64,000 nucleotides of DNA from a bacterium SCSIO 12643 (GCA_024398135.1 CP073750.1:2852001-2916000), one strand, 5' to 3'; counted from the stretch's first letter, positions 43,215 to 52,142 are shown. Notes: a model not told the origin generated them from the letters alone. Program-made: numbers and translations.

Positions 43215-43389
43215 GATTAATAACGATTTCAAAGTTGTTTTTAGATTTCCTCTTATTCTTTACAGGCAGATTTCTAAGGCGATAAGAAAGATTTAAAAAG
43301 GCATAAAAACGTTCTATACCAGTTAATTTCAAGAATTCTTGTTCTTGCGATGTATTACTTTCCTCTTTGGTCTGAAATCTAATTTCCAT
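43207..43389 (-). CDS. Small protein coupled to the nucleotidyltransferase gene
   Basis: This 60-residue basic protein has no recognised family. Its short helical segment FLKLTGIERFYAFLNLSYRL is followed by a basic tail (PVKNKRKSKNN). Size, charge and 8-bp overlap with the downstream nucleotidyltransferase suggest a partner, such as an antitoxin or adaptor. It starts with ATG at 43387-43389. Inference from position only. Confidence 0.55.
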   Translation of the reverse strand: MEIRFQTKEESNTSQEQEFLKLTGIERFYAFLNLSYRLRNLPVKNKRKSKNNFEIVINRG

Positions 43390-43437
43390 GGTCTAACAAA
43401 TTTAGAAGTATTGAACGGAGTAGCAAAATGGAAGTTT

Positions 43438-43445
43438 TACATTTG
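43438..43445 (+). promoter_or_regulatory. Possible promoter of the S4/DUF3820 pair
   Basis: TACATTTG matches TAnnTTTG, 17 bp before the ATG at 43463. The nearest TTG (43411-43413) is 24 bp upstream, slightly far for a -33 element. Confidence 0.4.
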
Positions 43446-43462
43446 TCCAAAACAAAGAATCC

Positions 43463-43672
43463 ATGGAATTTAGTTTAAATGGGAATGAGTTTATTCCGTT
43501 GAATGCACTGTTGAAGATGATGAATATTGCGGAATCAGGAGGACAAGCCAATCTATTTATTACAGATGGAGAAGTTCAGGTGAATGGAGCAGTGGAGACC
43601 GCAAAAAGAAAGAAAATGCGTGCAGGGGATATGGTTGAAATATTTGGTGAACGTATTGAAGTGAAGGCTTAG
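43463..43672 (+). CDS. S4-domain RNA-binding protein
   Basis: This 69-residue protein is a stand-alone S4 domain of the YaaA/YbcJ type (FIPLNALLKMMNIAESGGQA, then FITDGEVQVNGAVETAKRKK and MRAGDMVEIFGERIEV). S4 domains bind structured RNA, usually in ribosome assembly or modification. It overlaps nothing but ends 2 bp before the DUF3820 gene, so both are in one operon. Full length for the family. Confidence 0.9.
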   Translation: MEFSLNGNEFIPLNALLKMMNIAESGGQANLFITDGEVQVNGAVETAKRKKMRAGDMVEIFGERIEVKA

Positions 43673-43674
43673 TT

Positions 43675-43926
43675 ATGGCAGAAGCACTTCCATTATTTGA
43701 TCCGAAAATTCTCAAAGAGCTGGTCACTACAAAAATGTATTTTGGCAAGTATGAAGGACAACTAATTTGTGATGTTCCTGTGCATTATTTAGAATGGTTA
43801 GAACGTAAGGGAATGCCATCTGGAAAAACCGGAATGTTACTATCTACAGCATTGGTGATCAAAAGCAATGGCCTGGAAGATATTTTAAGAGAGTTGAAAC
43901 GGAAGTTTGGTACAACTACCAGATAA
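43675..43926 (+). CDS. DUF3820 family protein
   Basis: This 83-residue cytoplasmic protein matches DUF3820 (MYFGKYEGQLICDVPVHYLE, then YLEWLERKGMPSGKTG and GLEDILRELKRKFG). The F-G-K-Y-x-G opening with a V-P-x-x-Y-L-x-W-L motif is typical. The biochemical role is unknown. It is coupled to the S4 gene (2-bp gap) and converges on the glycosyltransferase gene. Confidence 0.88.
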   Translation: MAEALPLFDPKILKELVTTKMYFGKYEGQLICDVPVHYLEWLERKGMPSGKTGMLLSTALVIKSNGLEDILRELKRKFGTTTR

Positions 43927-43930
43927 TAAA

Positions 43931-44803
43931 TTACCTAACAACTTTATAATTCTGATATTCCCCAAGTGGTTTCCCTGTAATTTTTTGCGCCCACTTTTTA
44001 AATCGTTCTTTAAATGAGAATGAGTTCCTGGAAATATCGTGATCGAATTTCCATCCTTTTTCATCAATACGTTTTTGCATCACTTTAGGGTGTTGCCCTT
44101 CAAATTTCCACAACGTATTGATTTCTGAATAATCAAACTCTTCCGCTTTGGCGATGTTTTTCTCCATCCATTGATCATCATGCCATAGGCGGTGGAAACT
44201 TTCTTGTTTTCTTTGCATCGCATCTGGACTTTTGACCCAGCCATAATGATGAATATAGGCATCAATTTCAGCCACATTTAGTTTTTCTCCCTGGCCTTTT
44301 TTAAACCCTTGCGCATCTCCAAAAGAGTAAATCTCAGGATTGTTCTTAATAATCCGGATTTCTTTAGGATACCACTGAATGGCGTCTCCAATATAATCGT
44401 ATGAACCATAAAAATGACGGTAGTTGAATAAGAGTCCATCCACTTCATCATCGTTGGCGTATTTATGCATGGCTTCACGAATGTGCTCGTAATAATCTTC
44501 ATGCATCACTTCATCACCTTGAATATAGATGGCCCAATCACTGTCTTTCGAAATGGCTTCAAAAGCTTTGTTGGTTTCAATAGCGAGTACCTGACCACCT
44601 TCACGTAAAGAATCATCCCAAATGGTTTCGATAATTCGAATCTTAGGATCGATACTTTTAACTAGTTCTAAAGTTCGATCTTCGGAATTACCTACGGCAA
44701 CTACGATTTCATCACAAAGTGGTAAAATAGATCGAATGGCTTCCTCAATGGGATAGTCCAGTTTGATCGCATTTCGAATGAAGGTAAACCCACTTACTTT
44801 CAT
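43931..44803 (-). CDS. Family 2-like glycosyltransferase
   Basis: This 290-residue protein has the GT-A fold of family-2-like enzymes: the N-terminus GFTFIRNAIKLDYPIEEAIR, DEIVVAVGNSEDRTLELVKS, and DWAIYIQGDEVMHEDYYEHI, whose D-E after G fits the metal-binding motif. It probably adds a sugar to a cell-surface polymer or lipid. It lies 4 bp downstream of lepB on the same strand. Confidence 0.88.
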   Translation of the reverse strand: MKVSGFTFIRNAIKLDYPIEEAIRSILPLCDEIVVAVGNSEDRTLELVKSIDPKIRIIETIWDDSLREGGQVLAIETNKAFEAISKDSDWAIYIQGDEVMHEDYYEHIREAMHKYANDDEVDGLLFNYRHFYGSYDYIGDAIQWYPKEIRIIKNNPEIYSFGDAQGFKKGQGEKLNVAEIDAYIHHYGWVKSPDAMQRKQESFHRLWHDDQWMEKNIAKAEEFDYSEINTLWKFEGQHPKVMQKRIDEKGWKFDHDISRNSFSFKERFKKWAQKITGKPLGEYQNYKVVR

Positions 44804-44807
44804 AGGT

Positions 44808-46502
44808 TTATTTTACAACTCTAAACATTTTGTCCCAACGGAATTTACCATCAGAAGAACTTAATTCTGGGTCGATAGATAACCAAACAAATGCAGCTTT
44901 ACCCACTACGTGATCTTCAGGAACAAATCCCCAGAATCTGGAATCGGCAGAATTATGACGATTATCACCCATCAACCAGTAATAGTTCATTTTGAATGTA
45001 TAGGTAGTTGTTTCTTCTCCGTTGATGAATATCTTACCATTTTTCACTTCCAATTTGTTGTGCTCATACACCGAAATTGGACGACTAAATAGTGGTAAAT
45101 TTTCTAAAGTCAAATCAATGGTCATTCCTTCTTTAGGAATGACAAGAGGTCCAAAATTGTCTTCCGTCCAGTTGTATTCTTTTACGTTAGGATAGTATGG
45201 GTATTTGGGACTGGTAATTCCCTCTTGTTCCAGATAATTCGCAAAATCAGCTCCAAATTCGTTACGAACAATCAACTTATCAATAAAGCTATATTCTCCT
45301 TTGGGATTTACCGCTTTTTGAATGGATGCTACATTTGGATCCTTACTCAATTTATCCTTCATTTCCTGTGATAAAGGAAAACGGAATAAAGTCCCGCCAT
45401 TCAACTGAAGGATATCCTGAAGGTTGACATTATATTTCTTTTTTAGGCGCATTTTAGCTTTATCAGAAACACGTCCCTGATTGTCTAACGCCAATGACTT
45501 TTTGAACTGCACGTAATAAGCATACTGCATATCTTCAGCCATAAACGCTTTCTCGCCATTTACGTATAAGATACTTTCCTTGATTTCGATTTCATCACCC
45601 GGAATTGCTACACATCTTTTGATGTAGTTTTCTCTTTTATCGATTGGGCGAATAGTAAGCGGTCTATTTTTTACAATTCTATCATGCGCTACTTTGTTGT
45701 ATTGCGCATCAGGTTTAATTGCACGTTTATTTCTGAAATCATCATATTTCAGATTGAGAGCTTCCTCACGAATCATCGCATTGAAACTTTTGTTGGCTTG
45801 CCATTCTACGTCTACAGTATCACCTTCAGGATAGTTAAATACAACTACATCGTTTCTTTCGATATGAGAGTATCCCGGAAGACGATAAAATGGAAGTTTC
45901 AACCATTTTAAATAGGCTGGAATAGTGTTGTTTGTTGCAGGAAGCGAATGGTGCGCAAATGGGAATGCCAATGGAGTTACCGGAGTTTTTGGTCCATAAG
46001 CTAATTTGTCTACGAATAGATAATCACCTATCAACAATGATTTCTCCATGGATCCGGTTGGAATCGTAAATGCTTCGAAAGTGTAAGTACGAATGATACT
46101 TGCTGCAACGACTGCAAATAGAATCGCATCACGCCACTCCATCGCAGAAGTCTTAGGATATCTTTCACGATCAATCGGACCGATATGTGTCGGGTCTTCT
46201 TTAAATGCTAAATAAGGTAGGTAGATAAATGGTAAGAGTCCTCCAAATGCAACATCTTTAGGTTCACGATATCCAAAAACGGTTCCCGTATTTACAGACA
46301 TAATCATCAACATCAATACGTTAGGACCAGGAAATAGTAATAGAAAAATCCACCACCACGGTTTTTCAATTACCTTCAACCAAATAACAAAATTGTAAAT
46401 TGGAATAAACGCATACCAGCCTTTATAACCTGCCTTAGGAAAGAGCTTATATAAAGCTACAAACATGGCAATTAAAAGTAGGAGTGTAATTATTAGAGAC
46501 AT
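44808..46502 (-). CDS. lepB: Signal peptidase I, long form with DUF5684-like N-terminus
   Basis: This 564-residue protein cleaves signal peptides from exported proteins. The catalytic dyad is S151 (FTIPTGSMEKSL) and K295 (NYIKRCVAIPGDEI), and the C-terminal box is GDNRHNSADSRFWGFV. Unlike the roughly 320-residue enterobacterial enzyme, it has an N-terminal membrane domain of about 110 residues with a DUF5684-like WYAFIPIYNFVIWLKV segment, and a 170-residue insert near residues 310-480. This long architecture is usual in Bacteroidota. Part of the parA-lepB block. Confidence 0.95.
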   Translation of the reverse strand: MSLIITLLLLIAMFVALYKLFPKAGYKGWYAFIPIYNFVIWLKVIEKPWWWIFLLLFPGPNVLMLMIMSVNTGTVFGYREPKDVAFGGLLPFIYLPYLAFKEDPTHIGPIDRERYPKTSAMEWRDAILFAVVAASIIRTYTFEAFTIPTGSMEKSLLIGDYLFVDKLAYGPKTPVTPLAFPFAHHSLPATNNTIPAYLKWLKLPFYRLPGYSHIERNDVVVFNYPEGDTVDVEWQANKSFNAMIREEALNLKYDDFRNKRAIKPDAQYNKVAHDRIVKNRPLTIRPIDKRENYIKRCVAIPGDEIEIKESILYVNGEKAFMAEDMQYAYYVQFKKSLALDNQGRVSDKAKMRLKKKYNVNLQDILQLNGGTLFRFPLSQEMKDKLSKDPNVASIQKAVNPKGEYSFIDKLIVRNEFGADFANYLEQEGITSPKYPYYPNVKEYNWTEDNFGPLVIPKEGMTIDLTLENLPLFSRPISVYEHNKLEVKNGKIFINGEETTTYTFKMNYYWLMGDNRHNSADSRFWGFVPEDHVVGKAAFVWLSIDPELSSSDGKFRWDKMFRVVK

Positions 46503-46639
46503 GAATTTTGTGTTTAAATCGTTGCTAAAGTAGTGTAATTATTGAATTGGCATTGAATTCACTAGATGGTTTGTTATTTAACGTTTGTTAAAACTATTAT
46601 GCACGGAAATGTGCGTGTATAAACGGAAAAAATGGGCAA

Positions 46640-47356
46640 TTAATTTTGAGCCAATAAATCATTCATAGTATAGATTCCATTCTTACCCGCCATAAATTCA
46701 GCAGCTAAAACAGCACCTGATGCAAATCCTTCGCGACCTTTAGCTTCATGCAGAATTTCAATCTTGTCAATGTGATTTTCATAAGTTACGCTATGGGTAC
46801 CTGGAGTATCTGCAATTCTCTTGGCATGAATGGCAATTTGATCTGGATTCGCATTTTCAGCTTCCACCCATGATGATTTACGATCCATTTCATCTAAAAT
46901 CTGATTGGCAATGGAAAGCGCTGTTCCACTAGGTGAATCCAGTTTTTGCGTATGATGGATTTCTTCCATACTGATTTCATAATCTTTGTGCGGATTCATC
47001 AGTTTGGCCAACTGTTGGTTGATTTTAAAGAAGATGTTCACTCCAATACTAAAGTTTGAAGCATAAAATAATCCACCATTTTGTTGGGCACATTTTTCAG
47101 AAACCTCTTCCAAATGATCCATCCAGCCAGTAGTTCCAACTACCACCGGAACTTGTGCTTCAAAACATTTTTGGATATTGTTAATTGCTGCAGAAGGAAT
47201 GGAGAACTCAATAGCCACATCAACATCTTTTAAATCTTCAGGGCTGAAATCGGCATTTTGAGAGGTGATCTTAACTGTGATATGATGTCCACGTTCTGTA
47301 GCAATTCGTTCAATTACTTTTCCCATTTTCCCATATCCAATAATCGCTATATTCAT
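46640..47356 (-). CDS. dapB: 4-hydroxy-tetrahydrodipicolinate reductase
   Basis: This 238-residue enzyme makes tetrahydrodipicolinate in lysine and diaminopimelate biosynthesis. The nucleotide loop is AIIGYGKMGKVI and the catalytic motif is EEIHHTQKLDSPSGTA, with the His-His and the Lys of the family. VVGTTGW and ASNFSIGVNIFF are further family segments. It is coupled to the DUF5683 gene (4-bp overlap). Confidence 0.96.
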   Translation of the reverse strand: MNIAIIGYGKMGKVIERIATERGHHITVKITSQNADFSPEDLKDVDVAIEFSIPSAAINNIQKCFEAQVPVVVGTTGWMDHLEEVSEKCAQQNGGLFYASNFSIGVNIFFKINQQLAKLMNPHKDYEISMEEIHHTQKLDSPSGTALSIANQILDEMDRKSSWVEAENANPDQIAIHAKRIADTPGTHSVTYENHIDKIEILHEAKGREGFASGAVLAAEFMAGKNGIYTMNDLLAQN

Positions 47357-47961
47357 CGTATGCCGTATTTATTTTTAAAGTTTAATCGTAATGTTAGTCC
47401 CATTACCGCTTGATTCCCTCTATATGGATGTGCATAAGGTTCCATTTGCAGACTCAAATCATCCGAAACATCAAATGTCATAAGTTGCGCGTCTACATTT
47501 GCATCCAGAATTTGAAGAATATAGATGGCACCGGCAACAATATATGCTGTTTCCATCCTAACACGGTAAGTGTCTTTGATATCTTGTAAACTGGCATCTG
47601 AAGCGCCTGGATATTCATCAACCGTAGTGGAATCACCATCAATTCGTTTCACATACTGATCTCTCCAAAAGTGATACTGGTTTCTATAATCCTGACTTAA
47701 GTAAAGAGCAGTTCCAATACCAGCCCAAACAATAGGTGCTTTCCAATATTTTTTATTGTAAATCTGACCTGCACCAGGAACAAATACAGATAACCAGGTC
47801 GCCTTTTTAGGGGAATGTACTAAATACAAATCCTCATGTGATAAAGTAGCCTTTTTAACTTCGCCCTCGACAATTTGACTTGAGGTAGTATCCTGACCGT
47901 TCACATGAACAATATTCCCTAAAAATAGGATGAAAAAGATGATATAGTACCTTCTAAACAT
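47353..47961 (-). CDS. DUF5683 exported protein
   Basis: This 202-residue protein has a signal peptide (residues 1-22) and the DUF5683 signature WLSVFVPGAGQIYNKKYWKA followed by PIVWAGIGTALYL and YRVRMETAYIVAGAIYILQI. The family is found next to parB and dapB in most Bacteroidota, with unknown role at the envelope. A TACTTTTG box (minus strand, 47967-47974) is only 6 bp from the ATG, suggesting a nearly leaderless mRNA. Confidence 0.9.
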   Translation of the reverse strand: MFRRYYIIFFILFLGNIVHVNGQDTTSSQIVEGEVKKATLSHEDLYLVHSPKKATWLSVFVPGAGQIYNKKYWKAPIVWAGIGTALYLSQDYRNQYHFWRDQYVKRIDGDSTTVDEYPGASDASLQDIKDTYRVRMETAYIVAGAIYILQILDANVDAQLMTFDVSDDLSLQMEPYAHPYRGNQAVMGLTLRLNFKNKYGIR

Positions 47962-48028
47962 TGCGGCAAAAGTAAGAAAGAAAATCGCTTAAAATACAAT
48001 GAATTAACCGATGTTAACTTTTGGGAAA

Positions 48029-48910
48029 TTAAGGAAGTAATAAGTCTAAAACCCGGCTTAAATCAGCATCATTTTTAAAGTTGATGGTGATTTTACCTTT
48101 GCCTTTTACATCTTTTTTAATGTCAATTTTGTTGCGGACAATACGTTGTAATTCAAGGTAATTGCTTTGTTGCTCAAATGAAAGCTCAGCCTTTTTTAAA
48201 GAGTCTGTTGTTTTCTTGGCTACTTTTTCTGCCTTTACCAATTGCTCCACCTGTCTCACATTTAGTCCGGCACTCAAAATACGTTTGAAGATACCTAATT
48301 GTAATTCCTGTGTTTTTGCAGAAAGCAATGCACGCGCATGTCCCATACTTAATTGACCTTCACGTAAAGCCAATTGAATTTCAGGAGGAAGATTTAACAA
48401 ACGTAAAAAGTTGGTTACAGTAGATCTGTTTTTGCTCACTTTTTGGGCCAATTCTTCTTGCGTGATTTCCAACTCATCTAACATTCTTTGGTAGGAGATG
48501 GCAATTTCCATCGCATCCAAATCTTCTCTTTGAATGTTCTCAATCAAAGCCAATTCAAGAACATTCTCATCATCTACCTGACGGATGTATGCCGGAACAG
48601 TTTTTAATCCTGCTTTTTGACTGGCTCTCCAACGTCTCTCACCTGAAATGATTTGATACTCACTTGGATTGATTTTTCTCAACGTAATGGGTTGAACCAA
48701 TCCGTGTTGAGCAATCGATTTTGATAATTCTTCAAGTGCTTCCTCATCAAACGCAGTTCTGGGTTGATTTGGATTGGGCTTAATTTGAGAAAGCGCAATT
48801 TCCGAAATTCCAGTACCGGGTGTATCTACACTTAAGCTACTTGGAGCTTCTATATCCGCATCACTTAATAAAGCACTTAAACCTCTTCCTAAAGCCTTTT
48901 TCTTAGCCAT
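48029..48910 (-). CDS. parB: ParB chromosome-partitioning protein
   Basis: This 293-residue protein binds parS and loads SMC through CTP-dependent clamping. The ParB N-terminal box IKPNPNQPRTAFDEEALEEL, the CTP-binding GERRWRASQKAGL and the helix-turn-helix TQEELAQKVSKNRSTVTNFL are in order. It overlaps parA by 8 bp. No canonical parS site was found in the 315 bp beside parA. Confidence 0.95.
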   Translation of the reverse strand: MAKKKALGRGLSALLSDADIEAPSSLSVDTPGTGISEIALSQIKPNPNQPRTAFDEEALEELSKSIAQHGLVQPITLRKINPSEYQIISGERRWRASQKAGLKTVPAYIRQVDDENVLELALIENIQREDLDAMEIAISYQRMLDELEITQEELAQKVSKNRSTVTNFLRLLNLPPEIQLALREGQLSMGHARALLSAKTQELQLGIFKRILSAGLNVRQVEQLVKAEKVAKKTTDSLKKAELSFEQQSNYLELQRIVRNKIDIKKDVKGKGKITINFKNDADLSRVLDLLLP

Positions 48911-49712
48911 TGACCTGAATTATTTTATCTTCTTGATTGATTTGAGTTAGATTGTTCTTTTGTAAAATCTCACGTGCCAGATTCAGGTAATTAATCGCAC
49001 CTTTTGAGCTGGCATCATGTGTAATAATACTTTCACCATGACTTGGTGCTTCACCTAATCTCGTATTTCTGTGAATCATCGTATCGAAAACCAATTGATG
49101 GAAATGTGTTTTTAATTCATCTGCAACCTGATTTGCCAAACGTAAACGTTGATCATACATGGTGAGCAACATACCCTCAATGGATAACTCGGGGTTCAAT
49201 CTGGTTTGAACAATTTTAATGGTATTCAACAATTTTCCTAAACCTTCTAAAGCGAAGTATTCACATTGAATTGGGACAATCACACTATCTGCAGCTGTGA
49301 GTGCATTCACAGTGATTAACCCCAAAGAAGGAGAACAATCAATGATGATAAAATCATACGAATCACGAACCGTTTCAATTGCTTTTTTCATCATTTGTTC
49401 ACGATCAGTTTGACTGATTAATTCGATTTCCGCACCAACTAAATCGATATGTGCCGGAATGATATCCAAATTCGGACTTTCCGTTTTGATAACGATATCT
49501 TTCGCACTGACATTATTTACAATACACTCATAAATGCTGGTCTTAACCTCCTTAGGGTCAAAGCCTAACCCGGAAGTGGTATTCGCTTGCGGATCCGCAT
49601 CTACAATTAAAGTTTTTTTATCCAACGCCCCTAAACTAGCGCCAAGGTTGATAGCTGTTGTTGTTTTTCCAACTCCACCTTTTTGATTTGCTATAGCTAT
49701 TATCTTTCCCAT
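48903..49712 (-). CDS. parA: ParA-family ATPase
   Basis: This 269-residue ATPase moves ParB-parS complexes. The deviant Walker A motif is NQKGGVGKTTTAINL, with DADPQANTTSGLG and FIIIDCSPSLGLI as the further ATPase motifs. It overlaps parB by 8 bp. It is the chromosomal (Soj-like) type, judged by synteny with dapB and lepB. The upstream region is discussed under 49713-50027. Confidence 0.96.
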   Translation of the reverse strand: MGKIIAIANQKGGVGKTTTAINLGASLGALDKKTLIVDADPQANTTSGLGFDPKEVKTSIYECIVNNVSAKDIVIKTESPNLDIIPAHIDLVGAEIELISQTDREQMMKKAIETVRDSYDFIIIDCSPSLGLITVNALTAADSVIVPIQCEYFALEGLGKLLNTIKIVQTRLNPELSIEGMLLTMYDQRLRLANQVADELKTHFHQLVFDTMIHRNTRLGEAPSHGESIITHDASSKGAINYLNLAREILQKNNLTQINQEDKIIQVNG

Positions 49713-50027
49713 TAATATTCAGTTCTAATTCACTCGCTAAATAAGTTAATCTATTGAGTGGGTGTATTTTTATTTGTGCGCGATCGATTAAACGTATCGG
49801 TTGTAAAAGTAGTGTGAATTTTCACAACTTTTTCATGACCCGGTGATCAAATTTTGAACAATTTTTTGAAGCGTTATGAATAAGCGTTTTAGGTTTCAGC
49901 ACATTGTCATAAAATTACCATAAAGAACCAGCTTGAACTTTCATTTTACGGTTTTGTCTTAGGGCTTACATTTTTGAATTTATGAAGCATGGTATTTTCG
50001 CAAAAACAATAACGCAAATTATATTTT
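49713..50027. other. 315-bp intergenic region, divergent parA / Omp28-like gene
   Basis: No gene is seen. It contains a 14-bp palindrome TGTGAATTTTCACA at 49813-49826, whose N4 spacing resembles Crp/Fnr-type operators. No TGTTTCACGTGAAACA-like parS site, DnaA-box cluster, or good TAnnTTTG box was found on either strand. Confidence 0.5.
49813..49826. promoter_or_regulatory. Palindrome resembling a Crp/Fnr-type operator
   Basis: TGTGAATTTTCACA has 5-bp TGTGA/TCACA arms with a 4-bp spacer. It lies between parA and the Omp28-like gene, and could control either. The regulator is unknown. Confidence 0.35.
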
Positions 50028-51047
50028 ATGAGATCAAAACTTACACTAATAGGTTCACTGCTGTTGCTTACATTTAGTGGATTTTCGCAAGAGGTACCAA
50101 GAAAAGTTATCGTAGAGCATTTCACAAATACCAGATGTTCTATCTGTGGAAGTAGAAATCCTGGCTTTTTCAATAATTTTAATTCAGCAAACACCGGGAA
50201 TATGTTGCATTTGGCAATTCATCCTAGTTCTCCTTATAGCAATTGTTTGTTGAACAACCATGATAAAGCAGCCAATGATGATCGCACAAAATATTATGGC
50301 GTTTTTGGAGGAACTCCAAGATTAGTGATCAATGGAAATCCTTTGTCAGCAAGTACGAATTATAATTCGTCTAGCATTTTTACGCCTTATGCAGGGTTGA
50401 CTTCTCCGGTAAATTTAAAGTTATATCAACAAAAATTCGGATCGGACTCTATTCGTGTAAGAGTTGTATTGGAAACCGTAGCAGCACATTCTTTAGGGGC
50501 TCAAAACTTATATGTGGTTTTGGCTGAGGATGTCGTGTTTTATAATGCGCCAAATGGAGAAAATCAACACTATAATGTGATGCGTAGACCTTTGTTTGGG
50601 ACAACTGGAATGCAGGTGAATGTTCCTGCTACGGTAGGAGATTCAGTGGTATATACTACAACCGTTACAGCTCATCAAGATTGGGATTTTAGCCGCATTT
50701 TTGCTTTGGCTATTTTACAAAATGAAGGGGATAAAGTTGTGACGCAAAGTGAGGCTTTAGATCCTTCATCAAATTCGAATGTAACTGTTGGGATTAGAAA
50801 ATTGCAGACATCAAATGAATACAAAGTGTATCCAAGTCCTGCAATAAATAATGTGCGTATTCAAGCAAATACTTCGGGTCAAACGCGTTATAGTTTGATG
50901 TCTATTTCAGGTAATAGAGTATTGACCGGCACATTCAATACTGAGACCGTATTAGATGTAACATCATTATCTAATGGCGTTTATTTTATCACGTTAGAAA
51001 ATGATACCGAAACGTATACACAGAAAATTATTAAAGTATCTTATTAA
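50028..51047 (+). CDS. Omp28-like protein with type IX secretion tail
   Basis: This 339-residue protein has a signal peptide (residues 1-20) and an Omp28/thioredoxin-like domain with the CxxC pair in HFTNTRCSICGSRNPGFF. Its C-terminus (about residues 265-339) is a type A sorting domain: YKVYPSPAINNVRIQ, then GVYFITL and KIIKVSY, which sends the protein through the type IX (por) system. This tail is a strong marker of Bacteroidota. It is followed by a hairpin terminator. Confidence 0.92.
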   Translation: MRSKLTLIGSLLLLTFSGFSQEVPRKVIVEHFTNTRCSICGSRNPGFFNNFNSANTGNMLHLAIHPSSPYSNCLLNNHDKAANDDRTKYYGVFGGTPRLVINGNPLSASTNYNSSSIFTPYAGLTSPVNLKLYQQKFGSDSIRVRVVLETVAAHSLGAQNLYVVLAEDVVFYNAPNGENQHYNVMRRPLFGTTGMQVNVPATVGDSVVYTTTVTAHQDWDFSRIFALAILQNEGDKVVTQSEALDPSSNSNVTVGIRKLQTSNEYKVYPSPAINNVRIQANTSGQTRYSLMSISGNRVLTGTFNTETVLDVTSLSNGVYFITLENDTETYTQKIIKVSY

Positions 51048-51079
51048 GAGGTAAGAGGGTTATAGTAAAGTAGAAGGTG

Positions 51080-51128
51080 AAATCGGGTTAAAGAGAATTT
51101 AAAAAACTCTTTCTCCCGATTTTTTTTG
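51080..51128 (+). terminator. Terminator of the Omp28-like gene, overlapping nth
   Basis: AAATCGGG pairs with CCCGATTT, with an inner AAAGAG/CTCTTT stem and a run of T at 51120-51127. The hairpin includes the last codons and stop of the convergent nth gene. Confidence 0.7.
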
Positions 51129-51729
51129 TGATAATATCTTTCTCAATATCCAGACCTCTGGCTGGAGAATACTCTCTCCCGTAATAAATGATTTGAAGAT
51201 GCAATTTATTCCACAATTCTTCAGCAAATAGTTTTTTCGCATCTTTCTCAGTTTGCTCCACCGACTTCCCATTGGTTAATCCCCAACGCCACATCAATCT
51301 ATGAATATGTGTGTCTACCGGAAAAGCAGGATGGCCAAACGCCTGAGACATTACTACACTTGCAGTTTTGTGTCCCACACCTGCCAATGCTTCTAAATCC
51401 TTAAAATTACTTGGGACAATGCCTTTGTGTTGCTCCACTAAAGAATCGGCTAATTTTTTGATGTTCTTAGCTTTTGATTTATATAACCCACAAGTTTTAA
51501 TAAGTCCTTCAACTTCTTCTAAAGCAAGTTGCTGCATATCATAGGCATTATCTGCTTTGGCAAATAATGCAGGAGTGATCATATTGACCCTTTTATCGGT
51601 ACATTGGGCGGAGAGTAACACCGCAATAAGAAGTTCAAAATCATTGGTATGATCTAAAGGAATAGGAACTGTTGGATAAATTTCCTCAAGTGTTTTAACT
51701 ACAAAATCTGCTTTTTCTGCTTTAGTCAT
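51088..51729 (-). CDS. nth: Endonuclease III homologue lacking the Fe-S cluster
   Basis: This 213-residue protein removes oxidised pyrimidines and cuts abasic DNA. The catalytic Lys121 is in GVGHKTASV and Asp139 in PVDTH, with the helix-hairpin-helix between. The C-terminal four-cysteine iron-sulfur loop of E. coli Nth is absent: the sequence is YYGREYSPARG and contains no cysteines after residue 80. The rest of the fold is intact, so it is probably active. It shares a 2-bp spacing with yjbQ. Confidence 0.93.
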   Translation of the reverse strand: MTKAEKADFVVKTLEEIYPTVPIPLDHTNDFELLIAVLLSAQCTDKRVNMITPALFAKADNAYDMQQLALEEVEGLIKTCGLYKSKAKNIKKLADSLVEQHKGIVPSNFKDLEALAGVGHKTASVVMSQAFGHPAFPVDTHIHRLMWRWGLTNGKSVEQTEKDAKKLFAEELWNKLHLQIIYYGREYSPARGLDIEKDIITKKIGRKSFLNSL

Positions 51730-51731
51730 GA

Positions 51732-52142
51732 TTAGCTCATTATGGTCATTACTAGTTTTCTTGGTGCCGGGTTGTTTCTGAATTCGTGAAAATAGAATCC
51801 TTGCCAGGTACCCAAATTCAATTGATTATTGGTAATCGGAACAGTAAGTTCATTACCAATTAGAGCTAACTTGATATGACTGGGCATATCATCTGGACCT
51901 TCGTCTAAATGCGTGAAATGTGGTTGGTTCTCCGGAATCATATTTTCAATACTGATATGCATATCTGCTCTTACTGATGGGTCGGCATTTTCATTAATGC
52001 TAATTGCGGCAGAAGTATGTTTTAAGAAGATATGTAAGAGCCCACTTTCAGGTAGTGCCGGAAGTTGTCTCATAATTTCGTTAGAAACTAAATGAATTCC
52101 TCTTTTAAGTGGAGGTAAAGAAAATTCGATCTGTTGAACCAT
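51732..52142 (-). CDS. yjbQ: YjbQ-family secondary thiamine-phosphate synthase-like protein
   Basis: This 136-residue protein has the YjbQ (UPF0047) signature HTSAAISINENADPSVRADM and HLDEGPDDMPSHIKLALIGN. The family can show weak thiamine-phosphate synthase activity and its physiological function is unsettled. A conserved His-Glu-Asp site lies within the second motif. It leads an operon with nth. Confidence 0.93.
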   Translation of the reverse strand: MVQQIEFSLPPLKRGIHLVSNEIMRQLPALPESGLLHIFLKHTSAAISINENADPSVRADMHISIENMIPENQPHFTHLDEGPDDMPSHIKLALIGNELTVPITNNQLNLGTWQGFYFHEFRNNPAPRKLVMTIMS

